NCBI RefSeq assembly: GCF_001038455.1
Contig: NZ_LDUY01000021.1
Coordinates: 1-34,834 of the forward strand
Reading direction: 5' to 3'
From: Fructobacillus sp. EFB-N1
Lineage (GTDB): Bacteria; Bacillota; Bacilli; Lactobacillales; Lactobacillaceae
DNA: 34,834 nt
The notes beneath the pieces were generated by a model that was given only the letters and a program-made list of their open reading frames with translations, ran no database searches and was not told the origin of the DNA. Shown piece by piece: positions 17,001 to 24,125 of this stretch; within the stretch, counting starts at the first letter, position 1; every line of letters begins with the position of its first letter. The position numbers were made by a program, and so were the translations under genes.

Positions 17001-18342
17001 CCGTGCCGGCACGATTGCGACCGTGGCTGAAAAGACGGCCTTTGGTTATGTGAAGGCCTACGAACGTGACCATGATAAGCATTACCGTGGTGCCGAAGTA
17101 GAACGGTTGGCTTCCGGGATTACCGGGGTCAAGCGAACGACGGGGCAGCACCCCGGTGGTATTCTAATTGTTCCAGCCGACTATGATATTTATGATTTCA
17201 CGCCGGTGCAATATCCAGCCGATGACCAAACGGCCTTGTGGCAAACGACCCACATGGATTATCATTCCATTCACGATAATCTTTTGAAGATGGATATTCT
17301 GGGACATGATGATCCCACGATGGTCCGGACGCTGAAGGATTTGTCCGGGATTGACCCACAGTCAATTCCAGCTAATGACCCCGGCGTTTTGAGCCTCTTT
17401 ACCTCAACCGAGGCCTTAGGGGTAACACCTGAGCAAATTAATTCGAAGACCGGGACCCTTGGGTTGCCGGAATTTGGAACGAACTTTGTGCGGGGCATGC
17501 TGGAAGATACACAACCACACACCTATTCGGAATTGTTACAGATTTCTGGTCTGTCTCACGGAACGGATGTGTGGTTGGGGAATGCTCACGACTTAGTTGA
17601 AAACGGAACAGCCACAATCGCGACGGTGATTGGAACCCGTGATAAAATTATGACTGATTTGATTGGTTATGGACTGCCTTCAGAAGATGCCTTTAACATT
17701 ATGGAAAAGGTTCGAAAGGGTAAGGGCATTACTGATGAGTACCAGGCACTGATGCGCAAGCATGAGGTGCCGGAGTGGTATATCGAATCTTGTTTGAAGA
17801 TTAAGTATATGTTCCCTCGGGCCCACGCGGCGGCCTACGTGTTGATGGCGCTGCGGATTGCCTACTTTAAGGTTTACTTCCCAGCGGTCTATTACGCGAC
17901 TTATTTTTCAGTCCGGGCTTCGGCCTTTGATGTAGTTGCCATGGCTCGTGGTAAGGAAGCGGTTAAATCAGTCATCGCCAAGATTCGTGACCTCGGTAAT
18001 GATGCCACCAAGGGTGACCAAGATTTGCAGACCGTATTAGAGATGGCCAATGAGGCCTTAGAACGGGGAATTTCCTTTAAGATGGTCGATCTTTACCAAT
18101 CAGAAGCGACGGATTGGGTCATTGATGGTAATGAATTAATCCCACCGTTTTCAACGATTCCTGGTTTGGGTGACAACGTGGCCAAGCAAATTGTGGCAGC
18201 CCGTGCCGAAAAGAAGTTTATCAGTAAGGAAGACTTGAAAAAGCGGGGGAAGGTCTCCCAGACCATCATCGAGTTCTTAACGTTGCACTCGGTCATCTCG
18301 GACTTGCCGGATGAAAATCAGTTGTCTTTGTTTGACTTTTAG
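14029..18342 (+). CDS. polC: DNA polymerase III subunit alpha, PolC type
   Basis: PolC is the replicative polymerase of low-GC Gram-positive bacteria, with built-in proofreading. The 1437-residue protein has the full domain order. An N-terminal domain is followed by an OB fold (about 225-320). The PHP domain begins with IELHAHTNMSGMDAV near 331 and is interrupted by the DEDDh exonuclease FDLETTGL, with Asp423 and Glu425. The polymerase core carries PDIDLNFSG around 963-971. Helix-hairpin-helix and C-terminal regions follow. The last residues, QLSLFDF, form a beta-clamp-binding motif. GAAAGG precedes ATG 14029. No intrinsic terminator follows; a degenerate repeat array begins at the stop codon. 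Confidence 0.98.
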   Translation: MPLSPKEQLEQLLTQTKQGEENRAYFQGGYLKAVEVNPVEKSWRFVLAVNQVLPFQVYLSFSQGLKGNFQHVSSVDLAIEAADITVSDEVIRDYFHLALTKTSLPFAVGQQLAASSQINLAKDRQVLIATAMPNLAAAMTKNILAELQSVYQSFGLPDLAFAIQIDEKMQEKLSQDYQSHHQAVQESINQAIEKANAAKPKKSASGVALRLGRAINADIPVTRLEEIDGEESRVVVEGFVFADEVRELRSGRKLMTLKITDYSSSITAKKFSNNEQDEAVFDQLKAGQWVKVRGNVQEDTYARELALNIYDLQVVDHEKRSEPYEGEEKRIELHAHTNMSGMDAVTDFNGLAGLAENWGQTTLTVMDNGNVQGYPTAIAAAKKHNLKMIYGMEANVVEDGDPIAYNTKDLDLLAKDQTYVAFDLETTGLSAVSDRIIELSAVKMELGNVVDKFSEYINPGFPLSEFTTNLTSITDAMVANAKPEKDVINAFREWAAGTILIGHNVTFDVDFLNATYDRYNEEAISNPVIDTLTLTRWLYPDYKSYRLGTLAKKFSIELEQAHRAIYDAETTGHLAWKLLKEAKERFDLSNLNQLNDHMLDGGAWRHGRPFHLSVLVQNETGLKNLYRLVSESNVLYFNKVPRIPRSVLVKYREGLLIGTGDTDGDVIVTLIEKGYQAAKKKAAFYDYLEIQPLANYQPMLDSQLIANISKLEKLIKEMIQLGQELNKPVVVTGDVKYTNPEDKIYRSILIGSQPGNPLNRTNLPDLHFRTTQDLLDQFDFLGEDEAKQVVIANTHAIANQVEDISPLKEGSFPPKIPEAGDELREKTFAAAKEAYGDPLPELIQERIDRELKSIIGNGFAPHYMIAQRLVAKSNKDGYLVGSRGSVGSSFVATMSGITEVNPLPPHYRSAHGDYFELADEKKYGSGYDLPDKEDPNHPGEMLIGDGQNIPFETFMGFTGNKVPDIDLNFSGDYQPIAHNYMKVMFGEKKVYRAGTIATVAEKTAFGYVKAYERDHDKHYRGAEVERLASGITGVKRTTGQHPGGILIVPADYDIYDFTPVQYPADDQTALWQTTHMDYHSIHDNLLKMDILGHDDPTMVRTLKDLSGIDPQSIPANDPGVLSLFTSTEALGVTPEQINSKTGTLGLPEFGTNFVRGMLEDTQPHTYSELLQISGLSHGTDVWLGNAHDLVENGTATIATVIGTRDKIMTDLIGYGLPSEDAFNIMEKVRKGKGITDEYQALMRKHEVPEWYIESCLKIKYMFPRAHAAAYVLMALRIAYFKVYFPAVYYATYFSVRASAFDVVAMARGKEAVKSVIAKIRDLGNDATKGDQDLQTVLEMANEALERGISFKMVDLYQSEATDWVIDGNELIPPFSTIPGLGDNVAKQIVAARAEKKFISKEDLKKRGKVSQTIIEFLTLHSVISDLPDENQLSLFDF

Positions 18343-18540
18343 GTCAGGCTATCAGATGGTTCGTGTCTACTTTTTAGATAGGGCTGTCGGGTGGTTGATA
18401 CTTGATTTTCAAGTAGGGCAGTCAGACAGGTTACGTTTTTTTCTAGGCAAGACCACCAGATAGTCAACGTCTGCTTTTGAAGTAAGACTGTCAGAACGCT
18501 AATGTTTGATTTTTCAGCAGGACCGTGAGATAGTTAAGAC
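18341..18540 (+). repeat. Array of about six degenerate 35-bp tandem repeats
   Basis: Units of 33-37 bases follow one another without spacers: 18343-18377, 18378-18413, 18414-18446, 18447-18482, 18483-18517 and a partial 18518-18540. A hand consensus is roughly TAGGACTGTCAGATGGTTAA followed by CGTTTGATTTTCAAG. Each unit has a GnC-x-GTCAGA core and ends in a T-rich TTTTnAG block. The polC stop codon is itself in such a TTTTAG block, and the last 25 bases of polC resemble the end of a unit, so the array may have grown from the gene end. Unit lengths are not multiples of three and stops are frequent, so it is not coding. Not CRISPR: there are no spacers. I see no other gene or clear promoter between polC and the permease. 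Confidence 0.6.
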
Positions 18541-18592
18541 AAAAGTGCACCACTGCTGTGGCGGATATCAGCAGTTATCAAAAAAATAAGAA

Positions 18593-18617
18593 AAGGAGCC
18601 GGCGCTTTGCCAGCCGG
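18593..18617 (+). promoter_or_regulatory. Ribosome-binding site with a hairpin in the spacer (purine permease)
   Basis: AAGGAG at 18593-18598 is 24 bases from ATG 18623, too far for normal initiation. Immediately after it CCGGC (18599-18603) can pair with GCCGG (18613-18617). Folding would leave about five unpaired bases between hairpin and ATG and restore a usable spacing. No in-frame start codon lies nearer to the AAGGAG. Confidence 0.45.
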
Positions 18618-18622
18618 ATATC

Positions 18623-20074
18623 ATGCAATCATTTTTTAAACTCAAGGAAAATAACACCACGGTGCGCCGTGAAGTGGTTGCCGGGATTACGACTTTCGTG
18701 TCCATGGCTTACATTTTCTTCTTGAACCCACAAATTTTAGGACAAACGGGGATGCCGGCTTTGGCTGTCTTCGTGGCAGCCATTATCGTTGCTGTTTTTG
18801 GAACCTTGGCGATGGGCTTGTATGCCAACGTTCCCTTTGCCCTAGCTCCCGGAATCGGGATGCAGGCCTACTTCACTTATACCATTGTCTTTGGCTTTGG
18901 CTTTAAATGGCAACAGGCTTTGGCCATCGTCTTCTTGGTTGGAATTTTGGATGTCATTATTACGCTAACCCATGGTCGTCAAGCAATTGTGAAAGCCATT
19001 CCAACTGAGTTAAAGGCCGCAATCGGTGGTGGGTTAGGTGTCTTTGTAACCTATATTGGTTTGAAGAATGCCGGCTTCATCAACTTTGTGATTGACGGCA
19101 ACAACTTGATTACCGTTAACGATAAGGCCTACAATGGTGGGTCAGTTCACGGACCATTGACTTCATTGTTGGCCTCTGGTGGGGTAACGCCAGAATTAAC
19201 GAAGTTTACGCAATCACCAGCACTTTTGGCCTTGATTGGCTTGCTTTTGTTGACCTTTATGTTGATTAAAAAGGTCCCAGGTGCATTTTTGATTACGTTG
19301 GTTGCAACGACTTTGATTGGTATCCCAATGGGTGTGACAGACGTGCATATGTCAGCAGCCACCTCTTTACCACACGCTTTTTCTGAATTTTCATCAACCT
19401 TTGGTGCTGCCTTTGGGCCACACGGCATGCAGTCACTCTTTGGTACTTGGCAAAAGACCATTTTGGCGGTCGTTACGATTTTCGCCATGGGCTTGACTGG
19501 CTTGTTTGATGCCATTGGAACTTTGATTGGAATTGGTAACCAGACGGGTATCTTCTCCAAGGAAGATCAAGAAGCCTTTGTTGCTGATAACTCCTTCAAT
19601 TCTAAGATGGATAAGGCTTTGGTCGTTGATACCTTTACGACGACCTTGGCTGGGGCTGTTGGAACTTCGAATACAACAACTTTTATTGAATCAGCGACCG
19701 GGGTCGCCGCGGGTGGTCGAACTGGTTTGGCCAACGTAGTGACTTCAGTTGGCTTCCTGTTGATGCTCTTTTTGGCACCATTGGTCTCAATTGTGCCAAC
19801 GGCCGCCATTGCACCGCTTTTGATTGTAGTTGGAATCATGATGATGGCTGAATTTAAGAAGATTGATTGGGCGGATTTGGCGGTTGCCTTGCCAGCCTTC
19901 TTTACGTCAATTTTCATGGCCTTCTCTTATTCAATTTCTTATGGAATTGCCGCCGGCTTTATTTTCTATATTGTGGTTAAGATTGCTCAAAAGCAATTTA
20001 AGACGTTGTCACCAATCTTGTTGGTGATTACCGCCTTCTTCTTAATTAATTTTATCCTGATTGCCATTATTTAA
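18623..20074 (+). CDS. NCS2/AzgA-type purine (adenine, guanine, hypoxanthine) permease
   Basis: This proton-coupled nucleobase transporter in the cytoplasmic membrane has 483 residues and about 13-14 hydrophobic segments. The N-terminus (FFKLKENNTTVRREVVAGIT, then a TTFVSMAYIFFLNP helix) is typical of the AzgA/PbuG branch. Substrate-site features include ALAPGIGMQAYF (about 74-85), DAIGTLIGIGNQTG (about 300) and TSNTTTFIESATGVAAGGRTG (about 350-370). Substrate choice among adenine, guanine and hypoxanthine cannot be read from the sequence. A purine-salvage role fits adenine deaminase and MTA/SAH nucleosidase in the same window. It stands alone, with a terminator after it; no purine riboswitch is recognisable upstream. 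The start is fixed by the protein N-terminus, although the ribosome-binding spacing is odd. Confidence 0.92.
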   Translation: MQSFFKLKENNTTVRREVVAGITTFVSMAYIFFLNPQILGQTGMPALAVFVAAIIVAVFGTLAMGLYANVPFALAPGIGMQAYFTYTIVFGFGFKWQQALAIVFLVGILDVIITLTHGRQAIVKAIPTELKAAIGGGLGVFVTYIGLKNAGFINFVIDGNNLITVNDKAYNGGSVHGPLTSLLASGGVTPELTKFTQSPALLALIGLLLLTFMLIKKVPGAFLITLVATTLIGIPMGVTDVHMSAATSLPHAFSEFSSTFGAAFGPHGMQSLFGTWQKTILAVVTIFAMGLTGLFDAIGTLIGIGNQTGIFSKEDQEAFVADNSFNSKMDKALVVDTFTTTLAGAVGTSNTTTFIESATGVAAGGRTGLANVVTSVGFLLMLFLAPLVSIVPTAAIAPLLIVVGIMMMAEFKKIDWADLAVALPAFFTSIFMAFSYSISYGIAAGFIFYIVVKIAQKQFKTLSPILLVITAFFLINFILIAII

Positions 20075-20089
20075 AACAAATCAGGATTG

Positions 20090-20116
20090 AAAGATGACTT
20101 TGGTCGTCTTTTTTTG
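20090..20116 (+). terminator. Intrinsic terminator after the purine permease
   Basis: AAAGATGAC (20090-20098) pairs with GTCGTCTTT (20103-20111), with one G-U pair and a four-base loop, followed by a T tract to about 20116. Confidence 0.8.
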
Positions 20117-20180
20117 TTGGCAAATTTTGGTCCTGATTTTACAGAAAGAAGACTTTTACCAAGCGATTCAGGCCGTTTTT

Positions 20181-20189
20181 TGCTATAAT
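20181..20189 (+). promoter_or_regulatory. Extended -10 promoter placed for a leaderless transcript
   Basis: TGC-TATAAT (TATAAT at 20184-20189) is a perfect extended -10. Only six bases separate it from ATG 20196, so the expected start of transcription is at or within a base or two of the A of the start codon. No -35 is convincing. Confidence 0.6.
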
Positions 20190-20195
20190 AGAGCT

Positions 20196-20411
20196 ATGAA
20201 ATATGGAGCAGTAAAAATTTGGCAAGCCGAACGCGGCTATGGCTATATCACACCCGATCAAAAGGGACCGGACGTTTACGTCCACTTTAACGGCATTGCT
20301 GGAGATGGTTTTAAATCTCTCCACCAGGGGCAACGAGTAGCTTATGTCCTGGTTCAAGGCAAGGACGCTTTTCAAGCTGCTCAAGTCCGGGTTATCGACG
20401 GAAAGGACTAA
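20196..20411 (+). CDS. Cold-shock domain protein
   Basis: This small single-stranded nucleic-acid-binding protein of 71 residues has the CspA fold. It begins MKYGAVKIWQAERGYGYITP; RGYGYI stands for RNP1 (KGFGFI) and VYVHF for RNP2 (VFVHF). GFKSLHQGQRVAYVLVQGKD matches the second half of the domain. ATG 20196 aligns with the family's N-terminus. A longer in-frame start at 20094 would run through the permease terminator and promoter and is rejected. No Shine-Dalgarno sequence precedes it, and the -10 box lies only six bases upstream, so the mRNA looks leaderless. Three bases separate it from the start of the Nudix gene, whose ribosome-binding site is inside its last codons. Confidence 0.88.
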   Translation: MKYGAVKIWQAERGYGYITPDQKGPDVYVHFNGIAGDGFKSLHQGQRVAYVLVQGKDAFQAAQVRVIDGKD

Positions 20412-20413
20412 GC

Positions 20414-20989
20414 ATGGCGGAAAAAGAACGGTTTTTATCAAAGCAGGACGTTTACCAGGGTAAGATTTTCTCTGTTGAGAAGCGCCAGGTGGAACTTGCT
20501 GACGGTAGTCAGGCGCAACGCGATATCGTGCACCATGCCTTGGCCGTTGGTATCTTGCCATTAGTAGATGCCGATCACGCTATTTTAGTTCGTCAATGGC
20601 GCGCTGCAGCTGATGACTTTGTCCTAGAAATTCCGGCTGGAAAAGTAGACAATCGCGACCATGGTAACGAAGAGGAATCTGCACGACAGGCAGCTATCCG
20701 GGAATTGAACGAAGAGATTCGTTTTCATCCTCGTTCTTTGACTAAGTTTGCGACCGTTTATGAAGCCATTGGCTTTACGGATGCAAGAATTGTCCTTTAC
20801 CTGGCAACCGATATGACGGCTCTAGCAAATGATGATCAACTGCCACAGGACCACGGGGAATCTTTAGACCTATTGACGGTTTCCCATGATGAAATGACCG
20901 TACTGTATCAACGAGGTGAACTCAATGATCAAAAGACATTGACGGCTTATTTCTATTGGACAAATTGGAGATTAACAAATGGCAAATAA
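20414..20989 (+). CDS. Nudix hydrolase, ADP-ribose pyrophosphatase-like
   Basis: This cytoplasmic hydrolase of nucleoside diphosphate derivatives has 191 residues. LEIPAGKVD (71-79) and the helix ARQAAIRELNEE (90-101) are the Nudix landmarks of the ADP-ribose pyrophosphatase group. Metal-binding Glu97, Glu100 and Glu101 are present. The box is unusual: about six extra residues lie between Gly76 and the conserved Glu88, and the Gly after the EE pair is Arg103. Both may change loop geometry or substrate. AAAGGA inside the csp end serves as ribosome-binding site. The 3' end overlaps the next gene by 11 bases, so the cold-shock, Nudix and small membrane protein genes are probably co-transcribed. 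Confidence 0.85.
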   Translation: MAEKERFLSKQDVYQGKIFSVEKRQVELADGSQAQRDIVHHALAVGILPLVDADHAILVRQWRAAADDFVLEIPAGKVDNRDHGNEEESARQAAIRELNEEIRFHPRSLTKFATVYEAIGFTDARIVLYLATDMTALANDDQLPQDHGESLDLLTVSHDEMTVLYQRGELNDQKTLTAYFYWTNWRLTNGK

Positions 20990-21287
20990 TCATTTTTTCA
21001 CCCGGTCACGGCAAAGCCGTGAAGATAAGAAGCGGGCAAAGATGCGTCGACAGGTTGAACGCGAATATGAAAAGGCTCATCCGGATGAAATCACAGTGGT
21101 AGAACCAGAAAATCGAGCCGAGATGCGCTTGACGAAAAAAGGCCGCTTTGAACTCGGATCAAATGGTGAATTAACGGAAAAGGGTAAGACGGACCGCCTA
21201 GCATACCGCTATAACCGTGGCATGATTTTTGTGGCGGCTTTGATTGTCTTGACTTATCTCTTCTTTTTCTTTGTCAACTTTAATTAA
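20979..21287 (+). CDS. Small tail-anchored membrane protein, unknown function
   Basis: I do not recognise the family of this 102-residue protein. The first 75 residues are highly charged (SRQSREDKKRAKMRRQVERE, then acidic and basic stretches) and likely helical or coiled. A single hydrophobic segment at about 81-99 (MIFVAALIVLTYLFFFFV) ends the chain, so the bulk should sit in the cytoplasm, anchored by the C-terminus. The start overlaps the end of the Nudix gene by 11 bases, and mtnN follows within 21 bases. The tight packing argues that it is a real gene. Similar small proteins occur between Nudix and mtnN genes in related lactic acid bacteria as far as I recall, without a known role. Confidence 0.75.
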   Translation: MANNHFFTRSRQSREDKKRAKMRRQVEREYEKAHPDEITVVEPENRAEMRLTKKGRFELGSNGELTEKGKTDRLAYRYNRGMIFVAALIVLTYLFFFFVNFN

Positions 21288-21308
21288 AAATCAGTGAGGA
21301 CACCTACT

Positions 21309-21986
21309 TTGAAAGTTGGAATTATTACCCCAATGCCGGAAGAAAAAAAGGCATTGACGAATGCTATTCAAAACCCCGTCGAAAAAAGCTTTGCTGATTT
21401 AACAGTTTTGGTCGGTGAATATGCCGGTCAAGAAATCTTTTTAGCGGAATCAGGGATTGGTAAGGTTGCTGCCGCAACGGCAACGACGATTTTGACCCAG
21501 GTCTTCCATGTGGACGTGGTCATCAACACCGGTTCTGCCGGTGCATTGCAGCCGAAATTGGCTATTGGTGACTTGGTCATCGGTACGAAGTTGACATACT
21601 TTGATGCCGACGTCACAGTCTTCGGCTATGATTTTGGTCAGTTGCCAGCCCAACCAGCCTACTTCGAGGCTGATGCGGATTTGGTTAAAGCATTTGAGGC
21701 CTTGACGGATAGCCAGGCTGGTTTGATTGTGTCTGGTGATAGCTTTGTTCAGCAGGACAAAAAAGAAGAAATTAAACAACACTTCCCCAAGGTCCTCTTG
21801 GCCGAAATGGAAGGGGCAGCCGTTGCGCAGGTCGCAACGCGCTTTAACGTGCCGTTTATTGTTTTGCGGGGCGTTTCTGATTTGGCCAATGGTGAATCAT
21901 CTGTGACCTTTGACGAGTTTGTTGTCGAGGCCGGCCAAAAATCAGCCCAGTTATTACTGGCTTACCTGGATTCATTGTCTGCCTAA
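21309..21986 (+). CDS. mtnN: 5'-methylthioadenosine/S-adenosylhomocysteine nucleosidase
   Basis: MtnN cleaves methylthioadenosine and S-adenosylhomocysteine to adenine plus the thioribose sugar, part of the activated-methyl cycle and a source of adenine. From TTG 21309 the protein has 225 residues and begins MKVGIITPMPEE. That puts Glu12 exactly where the E. coli enzyme has it; EMEG (Glu168) and RGVSDLA (Asp191) are the other active-site residues. GAGGA at 21296-21300 lies eight bases before this TTG. The in-frame GTG 21294 sits upstream of that site and would add five residues. It follows the small membrane protein closely. Adenine released here could feed adenine deaminase. Confidence 0.93.
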   Translation: MKVGIITPMPEEKKALTNAIQNPVEKSFADLTVLVGEYAGQEIFLAESGIGKVAAATATTILTQVFHVDVVINTGSAGALQPKLAIGDLVIGTKLTYFDADVTVFGYDFGQLPAQPAYFEADADLVKAFEALTDSQAGLIVSGDSFVQQDKKEEIKQHFPKVLLAEMEGAAVAQVATRFNVPFIVLRGVSDLANGESSVTFDEFVVEAGQKSAQLLLAYLDSLSA

Positions 21987-22037
21987 AGAGCGGACAGCCA
22001 GCGATCGAAAATATTTGAAAACAGAGGATAAAAAATC

Positions 22038-22694
22038 ATGATTGCAGTTTATAATCAAGCAGCAGTTGGCGATATTTTGATGTTAACCTTTGCCCCAGCA
22101 ACGGGGAAGGTTGCCCAAGAAACCAAGGGGCAGGTGACCAAGGTTGTCGATGCCGAAAGTAAGCAAACATTGGGCATCAACATTGAAGGTGTCGGTGCAG
22201 CTTTGGCATTGACCGACCAAGCTGGTCAAGTCTTTTTGACGGAAAGCCAAGTGGCACAAGTTAACCAGATTTTGCAGGATGCTGGTTTTGACGATGCTAT
22301 TGCCGTTGAACAATCAAACTTGGTTGTGGGCGAAGTTATTTCAATGACTGCTCACCCTGATTCTGATCACCTGCACGTGACACAGGCAAACGTTGGCAAT
22401 GGTGAAAGCCTCCAAATCGTTTCTGGTTCCCCGAATATGCAAGAAGGAATCCGTGTCGTGGTTGCTAAACCTGGTTCGATGATGCCTTCAGGTGCCATTA
22501 TTTGGGATGGTGCTTTGCGCGGTGTACCGTCAGCCGGCATGATTGTTTCTGGCCGCGAATTGAAGTTGCCAGGGGCACCTGATAAGCCAGGAGCCTTGGT
22601 TTTGCCAGCTGACTTTGGCCAAATTGGTCAGGCTTTTGATTTTGCTGCTGCCCAAAGTTTGTATGCGGACGGCTTGATTGATACAAACTATTAA
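22038..22694 (+). CDS. ytpR: YtpR family tRNA-binding domain protein
   Basis: This 218-residue protein has an N-terminal domain found only in this family (about 1-90). A C-terminal EMAPII/CsaA-like OB fold (about 95-205) is related to the tRNA-binding module of PheRS beta. VVGEVISMTAHPDSDHLHVT (about 97-116) and the IVSGSPNMQEGIRVVVAKPG segment are typical. It has no synthetase catalytic domain; its role (tRNA or structured RNA binding) is not established even in model species. GAGGA precedes ATG 22038. It lies 51 bases after mtnN and 14 before murC with no terminator, so it is probably in one operon with both. Confidence 0.88.
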   Translation: MIAVYNQAAVGDILMLTFAPATGKVAQETKGQVTKVVDAESKQTLGINIEGVGAALALTDQAGQVFLTESQVAQVNQILQDAGFDDAIAVEQSNLVVGEVISMTAHPDSDHLHVTQANVGNGESLQIVSGSPNMQEGIRVVVAKPGSMMPSGAIIWDGALRGVPSAGMIVSGRELKLPGAPDKPGALVLPADFGQIGQAFDFAAAQSLYADGLIDTNY

Positions 22695-22708
22695 GAGGGG
22701 CGACTGTC

Positions 22709-24043
22709 ATGTCAGAGAAGTATTATTTTATCGGGATTAAGGGGACTGGGATGGGACCTCTTGCCCAAATTTTACATGACCAAGGCAACGAGGTCTTAGG
22801 GTCAGATATTGACCAGTTCACTTATACGCAAGCGCCATTGGAGCAAGCGGGCATTAAGATTTTACCTTTTGACGCAAACAACGTCTTGGATAATCTGGAT
22901 GCAATTTTTATCCGAGGTAATGCCTTTGAGGATGACCAGGTGGAAGTCCAGGCAGCATTGCAGGCTGGGGTCAAGATGATTTCTTATCCAGAGGCCGTTG
23001 CCAAGCAAATTGATCAGGCCACAACCATTGCGGTTGCTGGGGCCCACGGTAAAACTTCAACCACCGGTCTTTTATCACATGTCTTTAAGAATGTTGCGAA
23101 GACATCTTACTTGATTGGAGATGGAACCGGTCACGGTGTGGCGGATTCTGATTTCTTTGTTTTGGAAGCCGATGAATACCGGCGCCACTTTGCGCCATAC
23201 CACCCAGACTATGCCATTTTGACCAACATTGACTTTGACCATCCGGACTATTACCACGATTTGACAGATGTTCGCTCGGCCTTTGTTGATTTTGCTAAGG
23301 GTGTTAAAAAGGGTATTGTGGCTTGGGGCGACGATTCGAGCTTGCAAAATTTGGGTGTTGACGTGCCCGTTTATTACTACGGTGATCAGGCCGGTCGTGA
23401 TGACTTCTTGATTAGTGATGTCAAGAAGACGACCTCTGGTTCAACTTTTTCAGTGAACTTTAAGGGGCAGGACTTGGGCGAGTTCGCGATTCCAATTTTT
23501 GGTCAGCATAACGTCTATAATGCGACAGCGGTGATTGCCGTTGCTTACCTGGAGGGGTTGGACTTGGCGAATGTCCGCGCACACTTGTTGACTTATCCTG
23601 GGGTGAAACGTCGCTTCTCCGAAAAGAAGGTCCAAGATATTGTTATTATCGATGACTACGCCCACCATCCAACAGAAATTCAGGCAACGATTGATGCCGC
23701 CCGGCAGAAGTATCCAACGAAGGAAATTGTGGCGGTCTTCCAGCCGCACACCTTTACCCGGGTAATCGCTTATAAGGACGAATTTGCGCAAGCTTTGCAG
23801 GCGGCCGATACTGTTTACTTGACGCCAATCTTTGGTTCTGCCAGAGAAAGCAAGGGGACGGTTTCCGCCCAAGACATCGCCGATGCTTTGCCAAATGGCG
23901 CTGTTGTCTTGAAGGAAGACGATGTTTCACCATTGTTGAAGCACCATGATGCTGTCTTGGTCTTCATGGGGGCCGGTGATATTCAAAAGTACGAGTACGC
24001 TTATGAAAAATTGCTTGGTCAAACTTTGCCTGATTTGAATTAA
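22709..24043 (+). CDS. murC: UDP-N-acetylmuramate-L-alanine ligase
   Basis: MurC adds L-alanine to UDP-MurNAc in the cytoplasm, using ATP, the first step of the peptidoglycan stem peptide. The 444-residue protein has the three Mur ligase domains. The N-terminal UDP-binding part opens with YYFIGIKGTGMGPLAQIL. The central ATP domain has GAHGKTS at 111-117, EADEYRRHF and NIDFDHPDYY. The C-terminal domain has DDYAHHPTEIQATI and VFQPHTFTR. Length and motifs fit MurC of lactobacilli rather than the recycling ligase Mpl. AGAGGGG precedes ATG 22709. It follows ytpR by 14 bases and is closed by a weak terminator. Confidence 0.97.
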   Translation: MSEKYYFIGIKGTGMGPLAQILHDQGNEVLGSDIDQFTYTQAPLEQAGIKILPFDANNVLDNLDAIFIRGNAFEDDQVEVQAALQAGVKMISYPEAVAKQIDQATTIAVAGAHGKTSTTGLLSHVFKNVAKTSYLIGDGTGHGVADSDFFVLEADEYRRHFAPYHPDYAILTNIDFDHPDYYHDLTDVRSAFVDFAKGVKKGIVAWGDDSSLQNLGVDVPVYYYGDQAGRDDFLISDVKKTTSGSTFSVNFKGQDLGEFAIPIFGQHNVYNATAVIAVAYLEGLDLANVRAHLLTYPGVKRRFSEKKVQDIVIIDDYAHHPTEIQATIDAARQKYPTKEIVAVFQPHTFTRVIAYKDEFAQALQAADTVYLTPIFGSARESKGTVSAQDIADALPNGAVVLKEDDVSPLLKHHDAVLVFMGAGDIQKYEYAYEKLLGQTLPDLN

Positions 24044-24052
24044 GGGCCATCC

Positions 24053-24077
24053 TTTAATCTCAGATTAAGATTTTTTT
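24053..24077 (+). terminator. Intrinsic terminator after murC
   Basis: TTAATC and GATTAA pair around a three-base loop (about 24054-24068), followed closely by seven T at 24071-24077. The stem is short and AT-rich, so termination may be partial. Confidence 0.6.
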
Positions 24078-24125
24078 GTTATCATATAGATAGAAAAAAT
24101 TAACAATACCAATGGGAGGTATCTG

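Noticed and set aside
18341-18540. Repeat array as a CRISPR
   Set aside because: Units are degenerate and directly adjacent with no unique spacers, and no cas gene is in the window.
18541-18622. Purine riboswitch before the NCS2 permease
   Set aside because: The conserved three-way junction sequences of the purine aptamer are not present in the short leader; only local hairpins are seen.
20094-20195. Longer start for the cold-shock gene
   Set aside because: The extra 34 residues are encoded by the preceding terminator and the promoter, and cold-shock domains begin at the later Met.
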